Position numbers and translations under genes: made by a program
The notes under the pieces: model-generated
Seen by the model: only the letters and a program-made list of their open reading frames with translations
Told to the model about the DNA's origin: nothing
Databases searched by the model: none
Assembly (NCBI GenBank): GCA_021166835.1
Contig: JAJPEN010000002.1
Span: 21,413 to 85,412 of the forward strand
DNA length: 64,000 nt
Direction: 5' to 3'
Source: Burkholderiaceae bacterium
GTDB lineage: Bacteria > Pseudomonadota > Gammaproteobacteria > Burkholderiales > Burkholderiaceae
Shown here: positions 1 through 8,185 of the stretch, piece by piece
How the letters are laid out: each line of letters begins with the position of its first letter
Numbering within the stretch: the stretch's first letter is position 1

Positions 1-1011
1 CAGCGCGCGATCGAGCCTCGGATACACGCGACGCGCGTTGCCTTCGTAGATCGCCTTGCGCTCGGCCTCGCCGAGGATCGCCGACGCCTCGATGTAGCGC
101 TTCGTGTCGTCGTAATGATGACCGGTCTCCGGGTCGATGCCGCGCACCGCGCCGATCATCTCGCTGGCGAACAGGATGTTCTCGACAGGGATCACTTTCG
201 TCAGCAGGTCGATGCCCGGTTGGTGATAGACGCAGGTGTCGAAGAAGACGTTCTTCAGCAGGTGCTCGGACAGCAGCGGCTTCTTCAGCTCCTGCGCCAG
301 CCCACGGAAGCGCCCCCAGTGATAGGGAACCGCGCCGCCGCCGTGCGGAATGACGAACTTCAGCGTCGGGAAGTCGCGGAAGAGATCGGAGGTGAGGCAC
401 TGCATGAACGCGGTGGTGTCGGCGTTCAGGTAGTGCGCGCCCGTCGTGTGGAAGCACGCGTTGCAGCTCGTGCTCACGTGGATCATCGCCGGGATTTCGT
501 ACTCGACCATCTTCTCGTAGATCGGGTACCAGTGGCGGTCGGACAGCGGCGGCGAGGTCCAGTGCCCGCCCGAAGGATCGGGGTTCAGGTTGATCGCGAC
601 GAAGCCGTACTCCTTCACGCAGCGCTCGAGCTCGGGGATGCAGGTCTTCGGGTCGACGCCCGGCGACTGCGGCAGCATCGCCGCGCCGATGAAGCGCTCG
701 GGGAACAGGCCCGCCACTCGGTGGATCAGCTCGTTGCAGATCGCCGACCAGGTGGCGCTCGTCTCGAAGCCGCCGATGTGGTGCGCCATGAAACTCGCGC
801 GCGGCGAGAAGATCGTCAGGTCGCTGCCGCGCTCGTCCATCTTCGCGAGCTGGTTCTTCTCGATCGCCTCGCGCAACTCGTCGTCGCCGATGCGCAGCTC
901 GGAGGCCTTCGGCGCGGCGCTCCCATCCTTCAGCGCGGCGATCTGGCGATTACGCCATTCCTCGAGCGCCTTCGGCGCCGTGGTGAAGTGGCCGTGACAG
1001 TCGATGATCAT
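1..1011 (-). CDS. ligJ: 4-oxalomesaconate hydratase (amidohydrolase family), 3' end missing
   Basis: This enzyme hydrates 4-oxalomesaconate to 4-carboxy-4-hydroxy-2-oxoadipate in protocatechuate 4,5-cleavage and gallate catabolism in the cytoplasm. The product starts MIIDCHGHFTTAPKALEEW, with the metal-binding D-x-H-x-H pattern of the amidohydrolase-2 superfamily and the N-terminus typical of LigJ. A later HGGGAVPYHWGR stretch fits the active-site His region. About 337 codons are visible and the stop lies beyond the window edge; the family is about 340 residues, so little is missing. The ATG overlaps the galD stop in an ATGA, so the two are probably translationally coupled. A close relative such as 2-amino-3-carboxymuconate semialdehyde decarboxylase is less likely given the galD neighbour. 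Confidence 0.87.
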   Translation of the reverse strand, partial: MIIDCHGHFTTAPKALEEWRNRQIAALKDGSAAPKASELRIGDDELREAIEKNQLAKMDERGSDLTIFSPRASFMAHHIGGFETSATWSAICNELIHRVAGLFPERFIGAAMLPQSPGVDPKTCIPELERCVKEYGFVAINLNPDPSGGHWTSPPLSDRHWYPIYEKMVEYEIPAMIHVSTSCNACFHTTGAHYLNADTTAFMQCLTSDLFRDFPTLKFVIPHGGGAVPYHWGRFRGLAQELKKPLLSEHLLKNVFFDTCVYHQPGIDLLTKVIPVENILFASEMIGAVRGIDPETGHHYDDTKRYIEASAILGEAERKAIYEGNARRVYPRLDRAL

Positions 1012-2150
1012 CGATTCGCTCCTTCCTGCGCACTTTCCTGTGATCCCGCCCACACCGAAGCGGGAATCATCGCTTCGCCGCGCATCAGCAGCCGCGCGGT
1101 GCGCAGCAGCGCCGCGCGCACGACCTTCTGCGCGTCGTTCGGGTCCAGTTCCAGCTCGACGCTGAACTCCCCGCTCGGATGCTCGACCGACACCGTCTTG
1201 ACGCGGCCCTCGGGTAGTTGCGCGAGGCCGCGGGCAACCGTTGCGTCGAGCACGCAGGCGGTGGCCACCGTCACTGCGGCGAGCACGCCGATCGCGTCGT
1301 GGCAGACGTGCGGAATGAAGCAGCGCGTGGAAACCGCACCGCCGGCGCGCGGCGGGGCAACGAGGCACATCTTCGGGAAGTTCTTCGCCGAGACGTCGCC
1401 CAGCCCCATCACGTGTCCGGCGGCCAGGCGCAGCGCCTCGAGCTTCGCCTTCAGTTCGTCGTCGGCATTGAGCTGCGCGACGTCCTCGTAGCCGGTGCGC
1501 GCGAAGTCCGCCGCGCGCACGAGAACCATCGGCATTCCGTTGTCGATGCAGGTGGCCTCGACGGTACCGAGCCCCTCGACCTCGATCGAGTCGAGCGGAC
1601 GCCCGGTGGGCAGCAGCGCCGAGCAGACCGAGCCGGCGGTGTCGAGGAAGTTGATCGTGATCGGCGCCGCGGTGCCGGGCACGCCGTCGATGCGCGCGTC
1701 GCCCTCGTATTCGACGCGCCGGCCGGCCGGCGTCGTCGGCGTGCGTACGGTGATGTCGCACTGCATGTCGGTGTTGCGCGTAAGCACGCGCACCGTGGTC
1801 GTTTCTCCCTGCGCCTCGATGAGTCCGCTCTCGAGCGCGAAGGGCACGACGGCGGCGAGCATGTTGCCGCAGTTCGGGGTCGTGTCGACCGTGTCCTTGT
1901 CTGGCTGCAGTTGCGCGAAGAGGAAGTCGAGATCGACGCCGCGCGTGCGGCTGCGGCGCACGATGCCGACCTTGCTCGTCAGCGGATGCGCGCCGCCCAG
2001 GCCGTCGATCTGTCGCCGGTCTGGCGAGCCCATCACGGCGAGCAGCACGCGATCGCGCGTGGGGACGTCGGCGGGCAGGTCGTCCTCGACGAAGAACGGT
2101 CCGCGCGAGGTGCCGCCGCGCATAAAGCAGCACGGGATGGCGGTTTGCAT
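1008..2150 (-). CDS. galD: 4-oxalomesaconate tautomerase (PrpF family)
   Basis: A 380-residue member of the PrpF / diaminopimelate-epimerase-fold isomerases. It opens with MQTAIPCCFMRGGTSRGPFF, the usual GalD/PrpF start, where the cysteine and RGGTSRG segment line the active site; a second active-site-like segment, TPNCGNM, lies about residues 90-96. The enzyme interconverts keto and enol 4-oxalomesaconate and feeds the product of ligJ, whose start overlaps this stop. The ATG at 2150 was chosen because the family begins there; the frame stays open well upstream through the riboswitch region, which is a high-GC artefact. It is transcribed away from the B12 operon. Confidence 0.87.
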   Translation of the reverse strand: MQTAIPCCFMRGGTSRGPFFVEDDLPADVPTRDRVLLAVMGSPDRRQIDGLGGAHPLTSKVGIVRRSRTRGVDLDFLFAQLQPDKDTVDTTPNCGNMLAAVVPFALESGLIEAQGETTTVRVLTRNTDMQCDITVRTPTTPAGRRVEYEGDARIDGVPGTAAPITINFLDTAGSVCSALLPTGRPLDSIEVEGLGTVEATCIDNGMPMVLVRAADFARTGYEDVAQLNADDELKAKLEALRLAAGHVMGLGDVSAKNFPKMCLVAPPRAGGAVSTRCFIPHVCHDAIGVLAAVTVATACVLDATVARGLAQLPEGRVKTVSVEHPSGEFSVELELDPNDAQKVVRAALLRTARLLMRGEAMIPASVWAGSQESAQEGANR

Positions 2151-2322
2151 CGCGAGGCTCCGGAAGCGGGGGGAGGAGCTTCGATTCTCGCACGCAGGCT
2201 CTGCGAAGTTGCGCAGAACAGGGGGATACCAGCTATGCCGAAACGGCATGCCTCGCGGAGGAAGGCGAAGGCCACTCGCAGCCAGTCTTCGACCGGGCCG
2301 CGGCGAACCTCCCCAGGCAGCG

Positions 2323-2353
2323 TTGTTCTTTCCGCGAGCCTGTACGGTATAGT
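2323..2353 (+). promoter_or_regulatory. Candidate sigma-70 promoter of the B12 operon
   Basis: TTGTTC at 2323-2328 and TATAGT at 2348-2353 form a plausible -35/-10 pair with a 19-bp spacer. The expected transcription start, near 2360, coincides with the 5' boundary of the riboswitch, which supports the assignment. The spacer is longer than ideal. Confidence 0.45.
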
Positions 2354-2360
2354 TGCCCAG

Positions 2361-2567
2361 TTGGTGCTCGTCGGGGCGTTCCGCCACGACGGTTAAACGG
2401 GAATCAGGATGGAAACGGCCGCTGTGGCCCGCTCCTGACCTGAGCTGCCCCCGCAACGGTAAGCGGACGAGGCGTCTTCGCCTCCGCCTGTGCTTCCGGC
2501 CACTGGAGAAGCAGTTCTCCGGGAAGGCCGCACGGGTCGTTCCGCCAGCCCGGATACCGGCCAACGG
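2361..2567 (+). promoter_or_regulatory. Cobalamin riboswitch
   Basis: The hallmarks of the adenosylcobalamin aptamer occur in order: GGTGCTCG near 2363, TTAAACGGGAATCAGG near 2393, the conserved GCTGCCCCCGCAACGGTAAG near 2443-2462, a variable arm, GCCACTGG near 2499, GGGAAGGCCG near 2521, and the B12-box-like GCCAGCCCGGATACCGGCC near 2544. It lies about 90 nt before btuB on the same strand. By family knowledge, cobalamin binding represses the downstream uptake and salvage genes. Confidence 0.95.
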
Positions 2568-2572
2568 GTGAT

Positions 2573-2590
2573 GCGCGGCGAAAGCCGCGC
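2573..2590 (+). promoter_or_regulatory. Candidate expression-platform hairpin of the riboswitch
   Basis: GCGCGGC-GAAA-GCCGCGC is a perfect 7-bp stem with a GAAA tetraloop directly after the aptamer. No T-run follows, so it is not an intrinsic terminator; it may act by sequestering the ribosome site or by Rho-dependent control. The role is inferred. Confidence 0.4.
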
Positions 2591-2653
2591 GTCTTGTGGT
2601 GCACTCCCGCGGGGAAGCGGAGGGTGCGCGCTCCTTGTCGGGTTCCTTCTCCC

Positions 2654-4588
2654 ATGACTCCTCGGGCCCCCAACGGGCATGCGCTGTGCGTTGCGGCAGC
2701 CTGCCTGCGTTCGTCCGCTCCGTCGCCGTTCCCCGCTCTCCTCCTTTCCCGTTCCTCCCTGCTCGCCGCAGCACTGTCGGCCCTCGGCCTCGCCGCGGCA
2801 CCGTCCCGGGCCCAGTCGCCGCTTGCCGCGGCCCCCTCCCTCGACGCGGTCGTCGTCACCGCCACGCGCAGTGCAATGCGCGTCGACGAAGCGATCGCCG
2901 ACGTCACCGTGATCGATCGCGATGAAATCGAACGCAGCGAGGGCCAGTCGCTGATCGAGGTACTGGCGCGAGAACCCGGCATCCAGTTCAGCAGCAGCGG
3001 CGGCCTCGGCACGACGGGCTCGCTGTTCCTCCGCGGGCACGAACCGCGCCATACGCTGCTATTGATCGACGGCGTGCGCGTCGGCTCGGCTACTGCCGGC
3101 ATGCCGTCGATCGACAACCTGCCGCTGGACTCGATTGACCGGATCGAGATCGTGCGCGGACCGCTGTCGTCGCTGTACGGCAGCGACGCGGTAGGCGGCG
3201 TGATCCAGGTCTTCACGCGGCGCGGACAGGAAGGATTCCACCCGAACGCGCAGGCGGCCGTCGGCTCCCATCGCTACGGCCGCCTCGGCGGCGGCGCGGC
3301 CTTCGGCGACGGCCGCTTCGACGGCGCTGTCCAGGTGCAGACGCTCGACACCGACGGGTTCTCGGCGACCAATGCGCGCGTTCCGTTCGGCAACTTCAAC
3401 CCGGACCGCGACGGCTTCGAGCAGGATGCTGCCAACCTTCGCCTCGGCACGAAGCTCGGCGAGAGCTGGCGGCTCGAAGGCCTGCTGCTCGAATCGCGCG
3501 GCAAGGTGCAGTACGACGACGGCCCGGGCGTCGATTCGCGGGCCAGGCTGCGCACCGCGGTCCAGTCGCTGCAGGCAGGCGGACGCGTGCTCGACGGCTG
3601 GCACACGAAGCTGATCGCCGCGCACTCGGTCGACAGCTACGACACGGTGGCTACGGCAAACCCGTTCTACGACCTCGGCGTGATCGAAACCTCGCAGAAG
3701 CAGTTCACCTGGGAGAACACTTTCGCCACGCCGCTGGGAACGGCGCTCGCGCTGCTCGAGCGTCTGGACCAGGACGTCAGCCGCCCGGCAGCGCCGTTCG
3801 CACTCAGCGATCGCAGGATCGACGCGGTGGCGCTCGGGCTGTCGGGCTCGGCTGCCGACCACAGCTGGCAGGCGAGCGTGCGCAACGATCGCAACTCGCA
3901 GTTCGGCAACCAGACCACCGGCTCGCTCGGATGGGGTTATGCGTTCACGCCGGCCTGGAGCGTCGGTGCCTCGTACGGCACCAGCTTCGTCGCGCCGAGC
4001 TTCAACCAGCTGTATTACCCGGGATTCGGCAATCCGAACCTGAAGCCCGAGGAAGGCAAGGAGGCCGAACTGAGCCTCGCGTGGCGCTCCGGCGGCCACG
4101 CCGTGCGAGCGGCATGGTTCGACAGCCGCATCCGCAGCTTCATCTCCAGCGGGCCGGCGCCGGTGAACATTCCGCGCACCCGCATCGACGGCGTCACGCT
4201 GTCGTACGAAGGACGCTGGAGCGATTTCGTGTTCGGCGCCTCGCTCGATCGCATCGATCCGCGCAACGAGACCCGCGGAGCGAGCTTCGGCAGGCAGCTG
4301 CCGCGGCGCTCCAAAGTCGCGTTCAAGACCCACGCCGACTGGATCCGCGGTCCGTGGTCGCTCGGCGCCACCTGGGCGGCGTACTCCGATCGCTTCGACG
4401 ACGACGCGAACACGCGTCCGCTGCCGGGCTACGGCACGATCGATCTGCGCGCCGACTGGCGGTTCACCTGCGACTGGAGCGTCGGTGCGCGGTTGAACAA
4501 CGTCGGCGACAAGGCCTACGAGACCGTGTTCGGCTACGACCAGCCGCGGCGCGAGGCCTTCCTCGTCGTGCGCTACGAGCCGCGCTGA
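2654..4588 (+). CDS. btuB: TonB-dependent vitamin B12 receptor
   Basis: A 644-residue outer-membrane beta-barrel importer for cobalamin. It has a long N-terminal signal region (residues ~1-55, hydrophobic LLAAALSALGLAAAPSRAQS) and a TonB box, DAVVVTATR, at ~64-72. The plug domain follows, with LFLRGHEPRHTLLLIDGVRV and RIEIVRGPLSSLYGSDAVGG, and then a barrel ending in an aromatic-rich C-terminus. The ATG at 2654 follows the riboswitch; no strong SD is visible, so a nearby start is possible. It is the first gene of the B12 operon. The riboswitch indicates B12 as substrate rather than a siderophore. Confidence 0.94.
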   Translation: MTPRAPNGHALCVAAACLRSSAPSPFPALLLSRSSLLAAALSALGLAAAPSRAQSPLAAAPSLDAVVVTATRSAMRVDEAIADVTVIDRDEIERSEGQSLIEVLAREPGIQFSSSGGLGTTGSLFLRGHEPRHTLLLIDGVRVGSATAGMPSIDNLPLDSIDRIEIVRGPLSSLYGSDAVGGVIQVFTRRGQEGFHPNAQAAVGSHRYGRLGGGAAFGDGRFDGAVQVQTLDTDGFSATNARVPFGNFNPDRDGFEQDAANLRLGTKLGESWRLEGLLLESRGKVQYDDGPGVDSRARLRTAVQSLQAGGRVLDGWHTKLIAAHSVDSYDTVATANPFYDLGVIETSQKQFTWENTFATPLGTALALLERLDQDVSRPAAPFALSDRRIDAVALGLSGSAADHSWQASVRNDRNSQFGNQTTGSLGWGYAFTPAWSVGASYGTSFVAPSFNQLYYPGFGNPNLKPEEGKEAELSLAWRSGGHAVRAAWFDSRIRSFISSGPAPVNIPRTRIDGVTLSYEGRWSDFVFGASLDRIDPRNETRGASFGRQLPRRSKVAFKTHADWIRGPWSLGATWAAYSDRFDDDANTRPLPGYGTIDLRADWRFTCDWSVGARLNNVGDKAYETVFGYDQPRREAFLVVRYEPR

Positions 4589-4627
4589 AGCGCAGCGGCG
4601 CAGCGCGCACGGACGATCGACACCGCA

Positions 4628-5185
4628 ATGCACGAGCTGATCCTCGGCGGGCAGAAGAGCGGCAAGTCGCGCACGGCCGAAGCGCGCGCCGCGCAGTGGC
4701 TGGGTGTGGACGGCCATGAGGCGGTGCTGATCGCCACCGCGCTGGGCGCCGACGCCGAGATGCGCGAACGCATCGCCCGCCATCGCCGCGAGCGGGCGCT
4801 ACGCGTGCCGGGGCTGGCTACGGTCGAGGAGCCGCGCGACCTGTCGGCGGCGCTGCACCGCCGATGCGCGGCGCATCGCCTCGTCGTCGTCGACTGCCTC
4901 ACGCTGTGGCTCACCCAGCTCGCGATGCCGCCGTCCGGAGCGGGAGCCGATCCAGTCGAGCTGGCGGCGGAGATCGAGCAGCTGCTGCTCGCGCTGCGCG
5001 CGGCGGCGGGCCCGGTGGTGCTCGTCTCCAACGAGATCGGCTTCGGCGTGACGCCGCCGTCGGCCGGGACGCGCCGCTTCGTCGACGCGCTGGGCCGGCT
5101 GCATCAGGCGCTCGCCGAGGTCTGCGACCGCGTGACGCTGATGGTGGCCGGGTGCGAGCTGCGCGTGAAGGAGGCGCGGGCATGA
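4628..5185 (+). CDS. cobU: Bifunctional adenosylcobinamide kinase / guanylyltransferase
   Basis: A 185-residue protein (also called CobP) that phosphorylates adenosylcobinamide and then converts the phosphate to adenosylcobinamide-GDP. The N-terminus HELILGGQKSGKSRTAEARA holds the Walker A loop (GGQKSGKS, residues 7-14), and VVVDCLTLWLTQL is the Walker B-like segment. VLVSNEIGFGVTPP is a conserved CobU motif. It follows btuB by 39 nt and its stop overlaps btuF (ATGA). The step lies just downstream of the point where the damaged cbiB would act, so this enzyme can serve cobinamide salvage. Confidence 0.95.
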   Translation: MHELILGGQKSGKSRTAEARAAQWLGVDGHEAVLIATALGADAEMRERIARHRRERALRVPGLATVEEPRDLSAALHRRCAAHRLVVVDCLTLWLTQLAMPPSGAGADPVELAAEIEQLLLALRAAAGPVVLVSNEIGFGVTPPSAGTRRFVDALGRLHQALAEVCDRVTLMVAGCELRVKEARA

Positions 5186-6120
5186 AGCGGCGCGTGCACC
5201 GACGGCTGGGCGGTCGACGGCGGCGCGCCGTGCCGCGCGGCAATCGATGGCTGTGCGCCCTGCTGCTCGGCGCATCGCTGGCTGCGCAGGCGGCGGGCAT
5301 TGCGGTCCGCGACGATCGCGGCCAGGTAGTCGAGCTGCCGCGGCCGCCGATGCGGATCGTGTCGCTGCTGCCTTCGGCCACCGAGACGGTATGCGCGCTG
5401 CAGGCCTGCGAGCGGCTGGTCGGCGTCGATCGCTTCTCGGACTGGCCGGCGCAGGTGCGGGAGCTGCCGCGCGTCGGCGGCCTGGAGGACGCGCAGCTCG
5501 AGCGCGTCGTCGCATTGAAGCCCAACCTCGTGCTGGCCGGTCCTTTCGCCCGCGCGGTCGACCGGCTCGAGGCGCTGGGGGTCGCCGTGCTGGTGCTGGA
5601 AGCGAAGGACCTCTCTGACGTGCACCGCGTGCTCGAGGCGACCGCGCGCGCGCTCGGTTCACCGGGCGCCGGCGAGGGGCTGTGGCAAAGCCTGAACGAG
5701 CGCATCGATGCGGCTGCCGCGCGCGTGCCGGCGCAACTGCGCGGGCAGCGCGTGTATTTCGAGGTGGCGCCCGGCCCGTTCGCCGCCGGCGAGAGCTCCT
5801 TCGTCGGCCAGATCCTGGCCCGGCTGGCGCTGGGCAACATCGTGCCGGCCGCGCTCGGCCCGTTTCCGAAGCTCAATCCCGAGTTCGTCGTGCGTGCGCG
5901 TCCCGATTGGATCATGGCCTCCGAGCGCGATTTCGCGACGATGGCCGGGCGTCCGGGCTGGGAGCACCTCGAAGCGCTGCGCGGCGGACGGCACTGCGTG
6001 TTCTCCGAAGAGTTCTTCCCGCTGCTGCTGCGGCCCGGTCCGCGCCTGGGCGAAGGCGCCGAGGCGATCGCTGCCTGCCTCGCCGGAGCGGACGAGCGAC
6101 GAGGCAGTGATCGGCGATGA
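5182..6120 (+). CDS. btuF: Periplasmic cobalamin-binding protein of the B12 ABC importer
   Basis: A 312-residue BtuF-like protein with a signal peptide (basic start, then WLCALLLGASLAAQAAG). The cluster-A/BtuF fold follows, recognisable from RIVSLLPSATETVCAL and the GVDRFSDWP and VGGLEDAQLERVVALKPNLVLA segments. It delivers B12 to BtuCD. The start ATG overlaps the cobU stop, and btuC follows. Confidence 0.93.
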   Translation: MKRRVHRRLGGRRRRAVPRGNRWLCALLLGASLAAQAAGIAVRDDRGQVVELPRPPMRIVSLLPSATETVCALQACERLVGVDRFSDWPAQVRELPRVGGLEDAQLERVVALKPNLVLAGPFARAVDRLEALGVAVLVLEAKDLSDVHRVLEATARALGSPGAGEGLWQSLNERIDAAAARVPAQLRGQRVYFEVAPGPFAAGESSFVGQILARLALGNIVPAALGPFPKLNPEFVVRARPDWIMASERDFATMAGRPGWEHLEALRGGRHCVFSEEFFPLLLRPGPRLGEGAEAIAACLAGADERRGSDRR

Positions 6121-6148
6121 GCAGTCGCCACCCGACGAGGAAGCGGCG

Positions 6149-7219
6149 GTGAGGACGACGGCGATCTCCGGCGGCTCTCGTACGGTCCCGGTTCCGACGG
6201 CCGCCGCCGCGTGCGCGCGATCGGCTCGGAGGCCGCGCCGGACCGCCTGGCGGCTGGGCTGCGCACTCGCCGTCGCGGCGTTGCTGCTGGCGCTGTGCGG
6301 CCTGGCCGTCGGCAGCGAGGGCTGGTCCTTCGCCTGGGCCGGCGAATGGAATCTGGTGTGGTCGATCCGCGCACCACGCACGCTCGGTGCGCTGCTCGCC
6401 GGAGCGCTGCTCGGACTGGCCGGCGCCGTCGCGCAGGGACTGTTCCGCAATCCGCTGGCCGATCCGTACCTGCTCGGCTCGGCCGCCGGTGCCGGCCTGG
6501 GCGTGGTGCTCGTGCTGTCGGCCGCCGGCATCGCCGGGTCGGCGATGCCGGTTGCTGCCGCCGAGGGCCTCGCGCAACTCGGGCTGGTCGGCGCGGCCTT
6601 CGCCGGCGCGCTGGCCGGCGTGAGCCTGGCGCTGATCCTCGCGCGCGGCGCGGCGCGGCCGATGGTGCTGCTGCTGTCCGGCGTGGTGGTCGGCGTGCTG
6701 CTGGGAGCGCTGTCCGACCTGCTGATGCTGCTCTCGCCGCAGGCGCTGCGCGGCAGGCAGGTGTTCCTGCTCGGCACGACGGGCTTCCTCGGCTGGGGCG
6801 AGGCGGCGATCCTCGGCGTCACGCTGATGCTGTCGCTGCCGCTGGCCGCGGGCTTCGCGCGCGCGCTCGACGCGCTGGTGCTCGGCGAGAGCAGCGCGGC
6901 CAGCCTCGGCGTGCACCTGCCGCGCGTGCGGCTGCTGCTGGTCGCGGTGACGGCGCTGTGCACCGGCAGCGCGGTGGCCCAGACCGGCCTGGTGGCCTTC
7001 GTCGGGCTGGTGGCGCCGCACCTCGTGCGCCGCTGCGTCGTCGTCACGCATGGCGCACTGCTCGTACTGTCGGCGCTGACCGGCGGCGTGCTGCTGCAGG
7101 CCGCCGACGTCGCCGCGCGCATCGTCGTCGCGCCGCAGGAACTGCCGGTGGGCGTGCTGACCGCGGTGCTCGGCGGCGCCTACCTGCTGGCGCTGCTGCG
7201 CCGGGGGATGACGGCATGA
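6149..7219 (+). CDS. btuC: Cobalamin ABC transporter permease
   Basis: An inner-membrane permease of the FecCD/BtuC family, about 356 residues with up to ten hydrophobic segments. Family signatures are RAPRTLGALLAGALLGLAGA near the N-terminus, GLFRNPLADPYLLGSAAGAG, and GLVAFVGLVAPHLVRR late in the chain (the cytoplasmic loop touching BtuD). GTG at 6149 was chosen because GAGGAAG lies just upstream; GTG at 6107 would overlap btuF. Its stop overlaps btuD (ATGA). The N-terminal ~30 residues are poorly conserved, so the start is the weak point. Confidence 0.92.
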   Translation: MRTTAISGGSRTVPVPTAAAACARSARRPRRTAWRLGCALAVAALLLALCGLAVGSEGWSFAWAGEWNLVWSIRAPRTLGALLAGALLGLAGAVAQGLFRNPLADPYLLGSAAGAGLGVVLVLSAAGIAGSAMPVAAAEGLAQLGLVGAAFAGALAGVSLALILARGAARPMVLLLSGVVVGVLLGALSDLLMLLSPQALRGRQVFLLGTTGFLGWGEAAILGVTLMLSLPLAAGFARALDALVLGESSAASLGVHLPRVRLLLVAVTALCTGSAVAQTGLVAFVGLVAPHLVRRCVVVTHGALLVLSALTGGVLLQAADVAARIVVAPQELPVGVLTAVLGGAYLLALLRRGMTA

Positions 7220-8052
7220 CGCGCGCATTGTCCGAGGCAGGGACGGACGGCGCCGCGACCGCGTCCGCCGCGATCGTGCCCCCGCTCCAGGCCAGCGGGC
7301 TGGTCGTGCTGCGCGGTGCGTGCCGTGCGCTCGACGGCGTGTCGCTGTCGTTGCGCGCCGGCGAGTGGGCGGCCGTCGTGGGCCCCAACGGCGCGGGCAA
7401 GAGCACGCTGCTGTCGGTGCTCGCCGGCCTGCGCCGGCCCGATGCCGGTTCGGTTCGGCTGCACGGCACTTCGCTGCACGACTGGAATCCGCGCCGGCGT
7501 GCGCAGGAATTGGCCTGGCTGTCGCAACAGGGCGAAGCCGAAGGCGAGATTTCCGTGCGCGACGCGGTGCGCATCGGACGATTGCCGCGCCACGGGCTGT
7601 TCGGCGCGATCACCGCGCAGGACGAGGCGGCCGTCGAGGCGGCAATGGCCGAGACCGAATGCAGCGAGTACGCCGATCGCCGCCTGAGCGAGATCTCGGG
7701 CGGCGAACGCCAGCGCGCGCTGCTCGCGCGCGCGCTGACCGTGCGGGCGGCGGTGCTGCTGCTCGACGAACCCGCCGCCCATCTCGACGCGCCGCACCAG
7801 CGGGCGCTGGTGCGCAGCCTGAACGCGCGGGCGCGCGCCGGCGCGGCGGCCGCCGTCGTCATGCACGACCTGACGCTGGCGCTCGCCGCCGACCGGCTGC
7901 TGGTGATGTCCGGCGGCCGTCTGCAAGCGGACGGTCCGGCCGCCGACACGGGCGTGCGCAGCGCGCTGGTCGAGGTGTTCGGCGGCGCGTTCAGCATCGA
8001 GCGCATCGGCAGCGAGAGCGCCCCGCGCTGGGTGGTGCTGCCGGCCCTCTAG
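7216..8052 (+). CDS. btuD: Cobalamin ABC transporter ATP-binding protein
   Basis: A 278-residue ATPase that drives BtuCF. Walker A GPNGAGKST (~56-64), a Q-loop WLSQQG, signature SGGERQR, Walker B LLLDEPAAHLD and switch HD in VMHDL are all present. The N-terminal ~25 residues are an Ala-rich extension. It overlaps btuC by 4 nt and is followed by the short cobO-like remnant. Confidence 0.94.
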   Translation: MTRALSEAGTDGAATASAAIVPPLQASGLVVLRGACRALDGVSLSLRAGEWAAVVGPNGAGKSTLLSVLAGLRRPDAGSVRLHGTSLHDWNPRRRAQELAWLSQQGEAEGEISVRDAVRIGRLPRHGLFGAITAQDEAAVEAAMAETECSEYADRRLSEISGGERQRALLARALTVRAAVLLLDEPAAHLDAPHQRALVRSLNARARAGAAAAVVMHDLTLALAADRLLVMSGGRLQADGPAADTGVRSALVEVFGGAFSIERIGSESAPRWVVLPAL

Positions 8053-8088
8053 AAACGTCCACTGCATTGCGATCGCGAGGAAACCATC

Positions 8089-8184
8089 ATGAAGATCGAA
8101 GCCCCGACTACCGAACGCCGCTCGCCGTGTTCCGACGGCCAACGGCGCGGATTGGTGCCGGTGCAGCGCGGCATCGAGGATTGA
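8089..8184 (+). pseudogene. 31-codon micro-ORF, likely internally deleted remnant of cobO (corrinoid adenosyltransferase)
   Basis: An ATG with a well-placed GAGGAAA ribosome site opens 31 codons ending two bases before the next start. The first ~23 residues end in GQRRGLV, which resembles the start of CobO/BtuR just before its P-loop (…RRGLVIVNTGxGKGK). The last residues, VQRGIED, resemble the CobO C-terminus (…VKAQxGIEx). The whole ATP-binding body between them, some 150 or more residues, is absent. The position after btuD matches where cobO sits in related B12 operons. This is recognition by eye; a chance small ORF is possible. Confidence 0.5.
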
Positions 8185-8185
8185 C

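Noticed and set aside
1218..2396. Long plus-strand open frames opposite galD and ligJ
   Set aside because: Composition is Arg/Ala/His-rich without domains; the minus-strand genes have clear families.
2393..3216. Minus-strand frames crossing the riboswitch and btuB start
   Set aside because: They are antisense to the aptamer and to btuB and show no recognisable protein.
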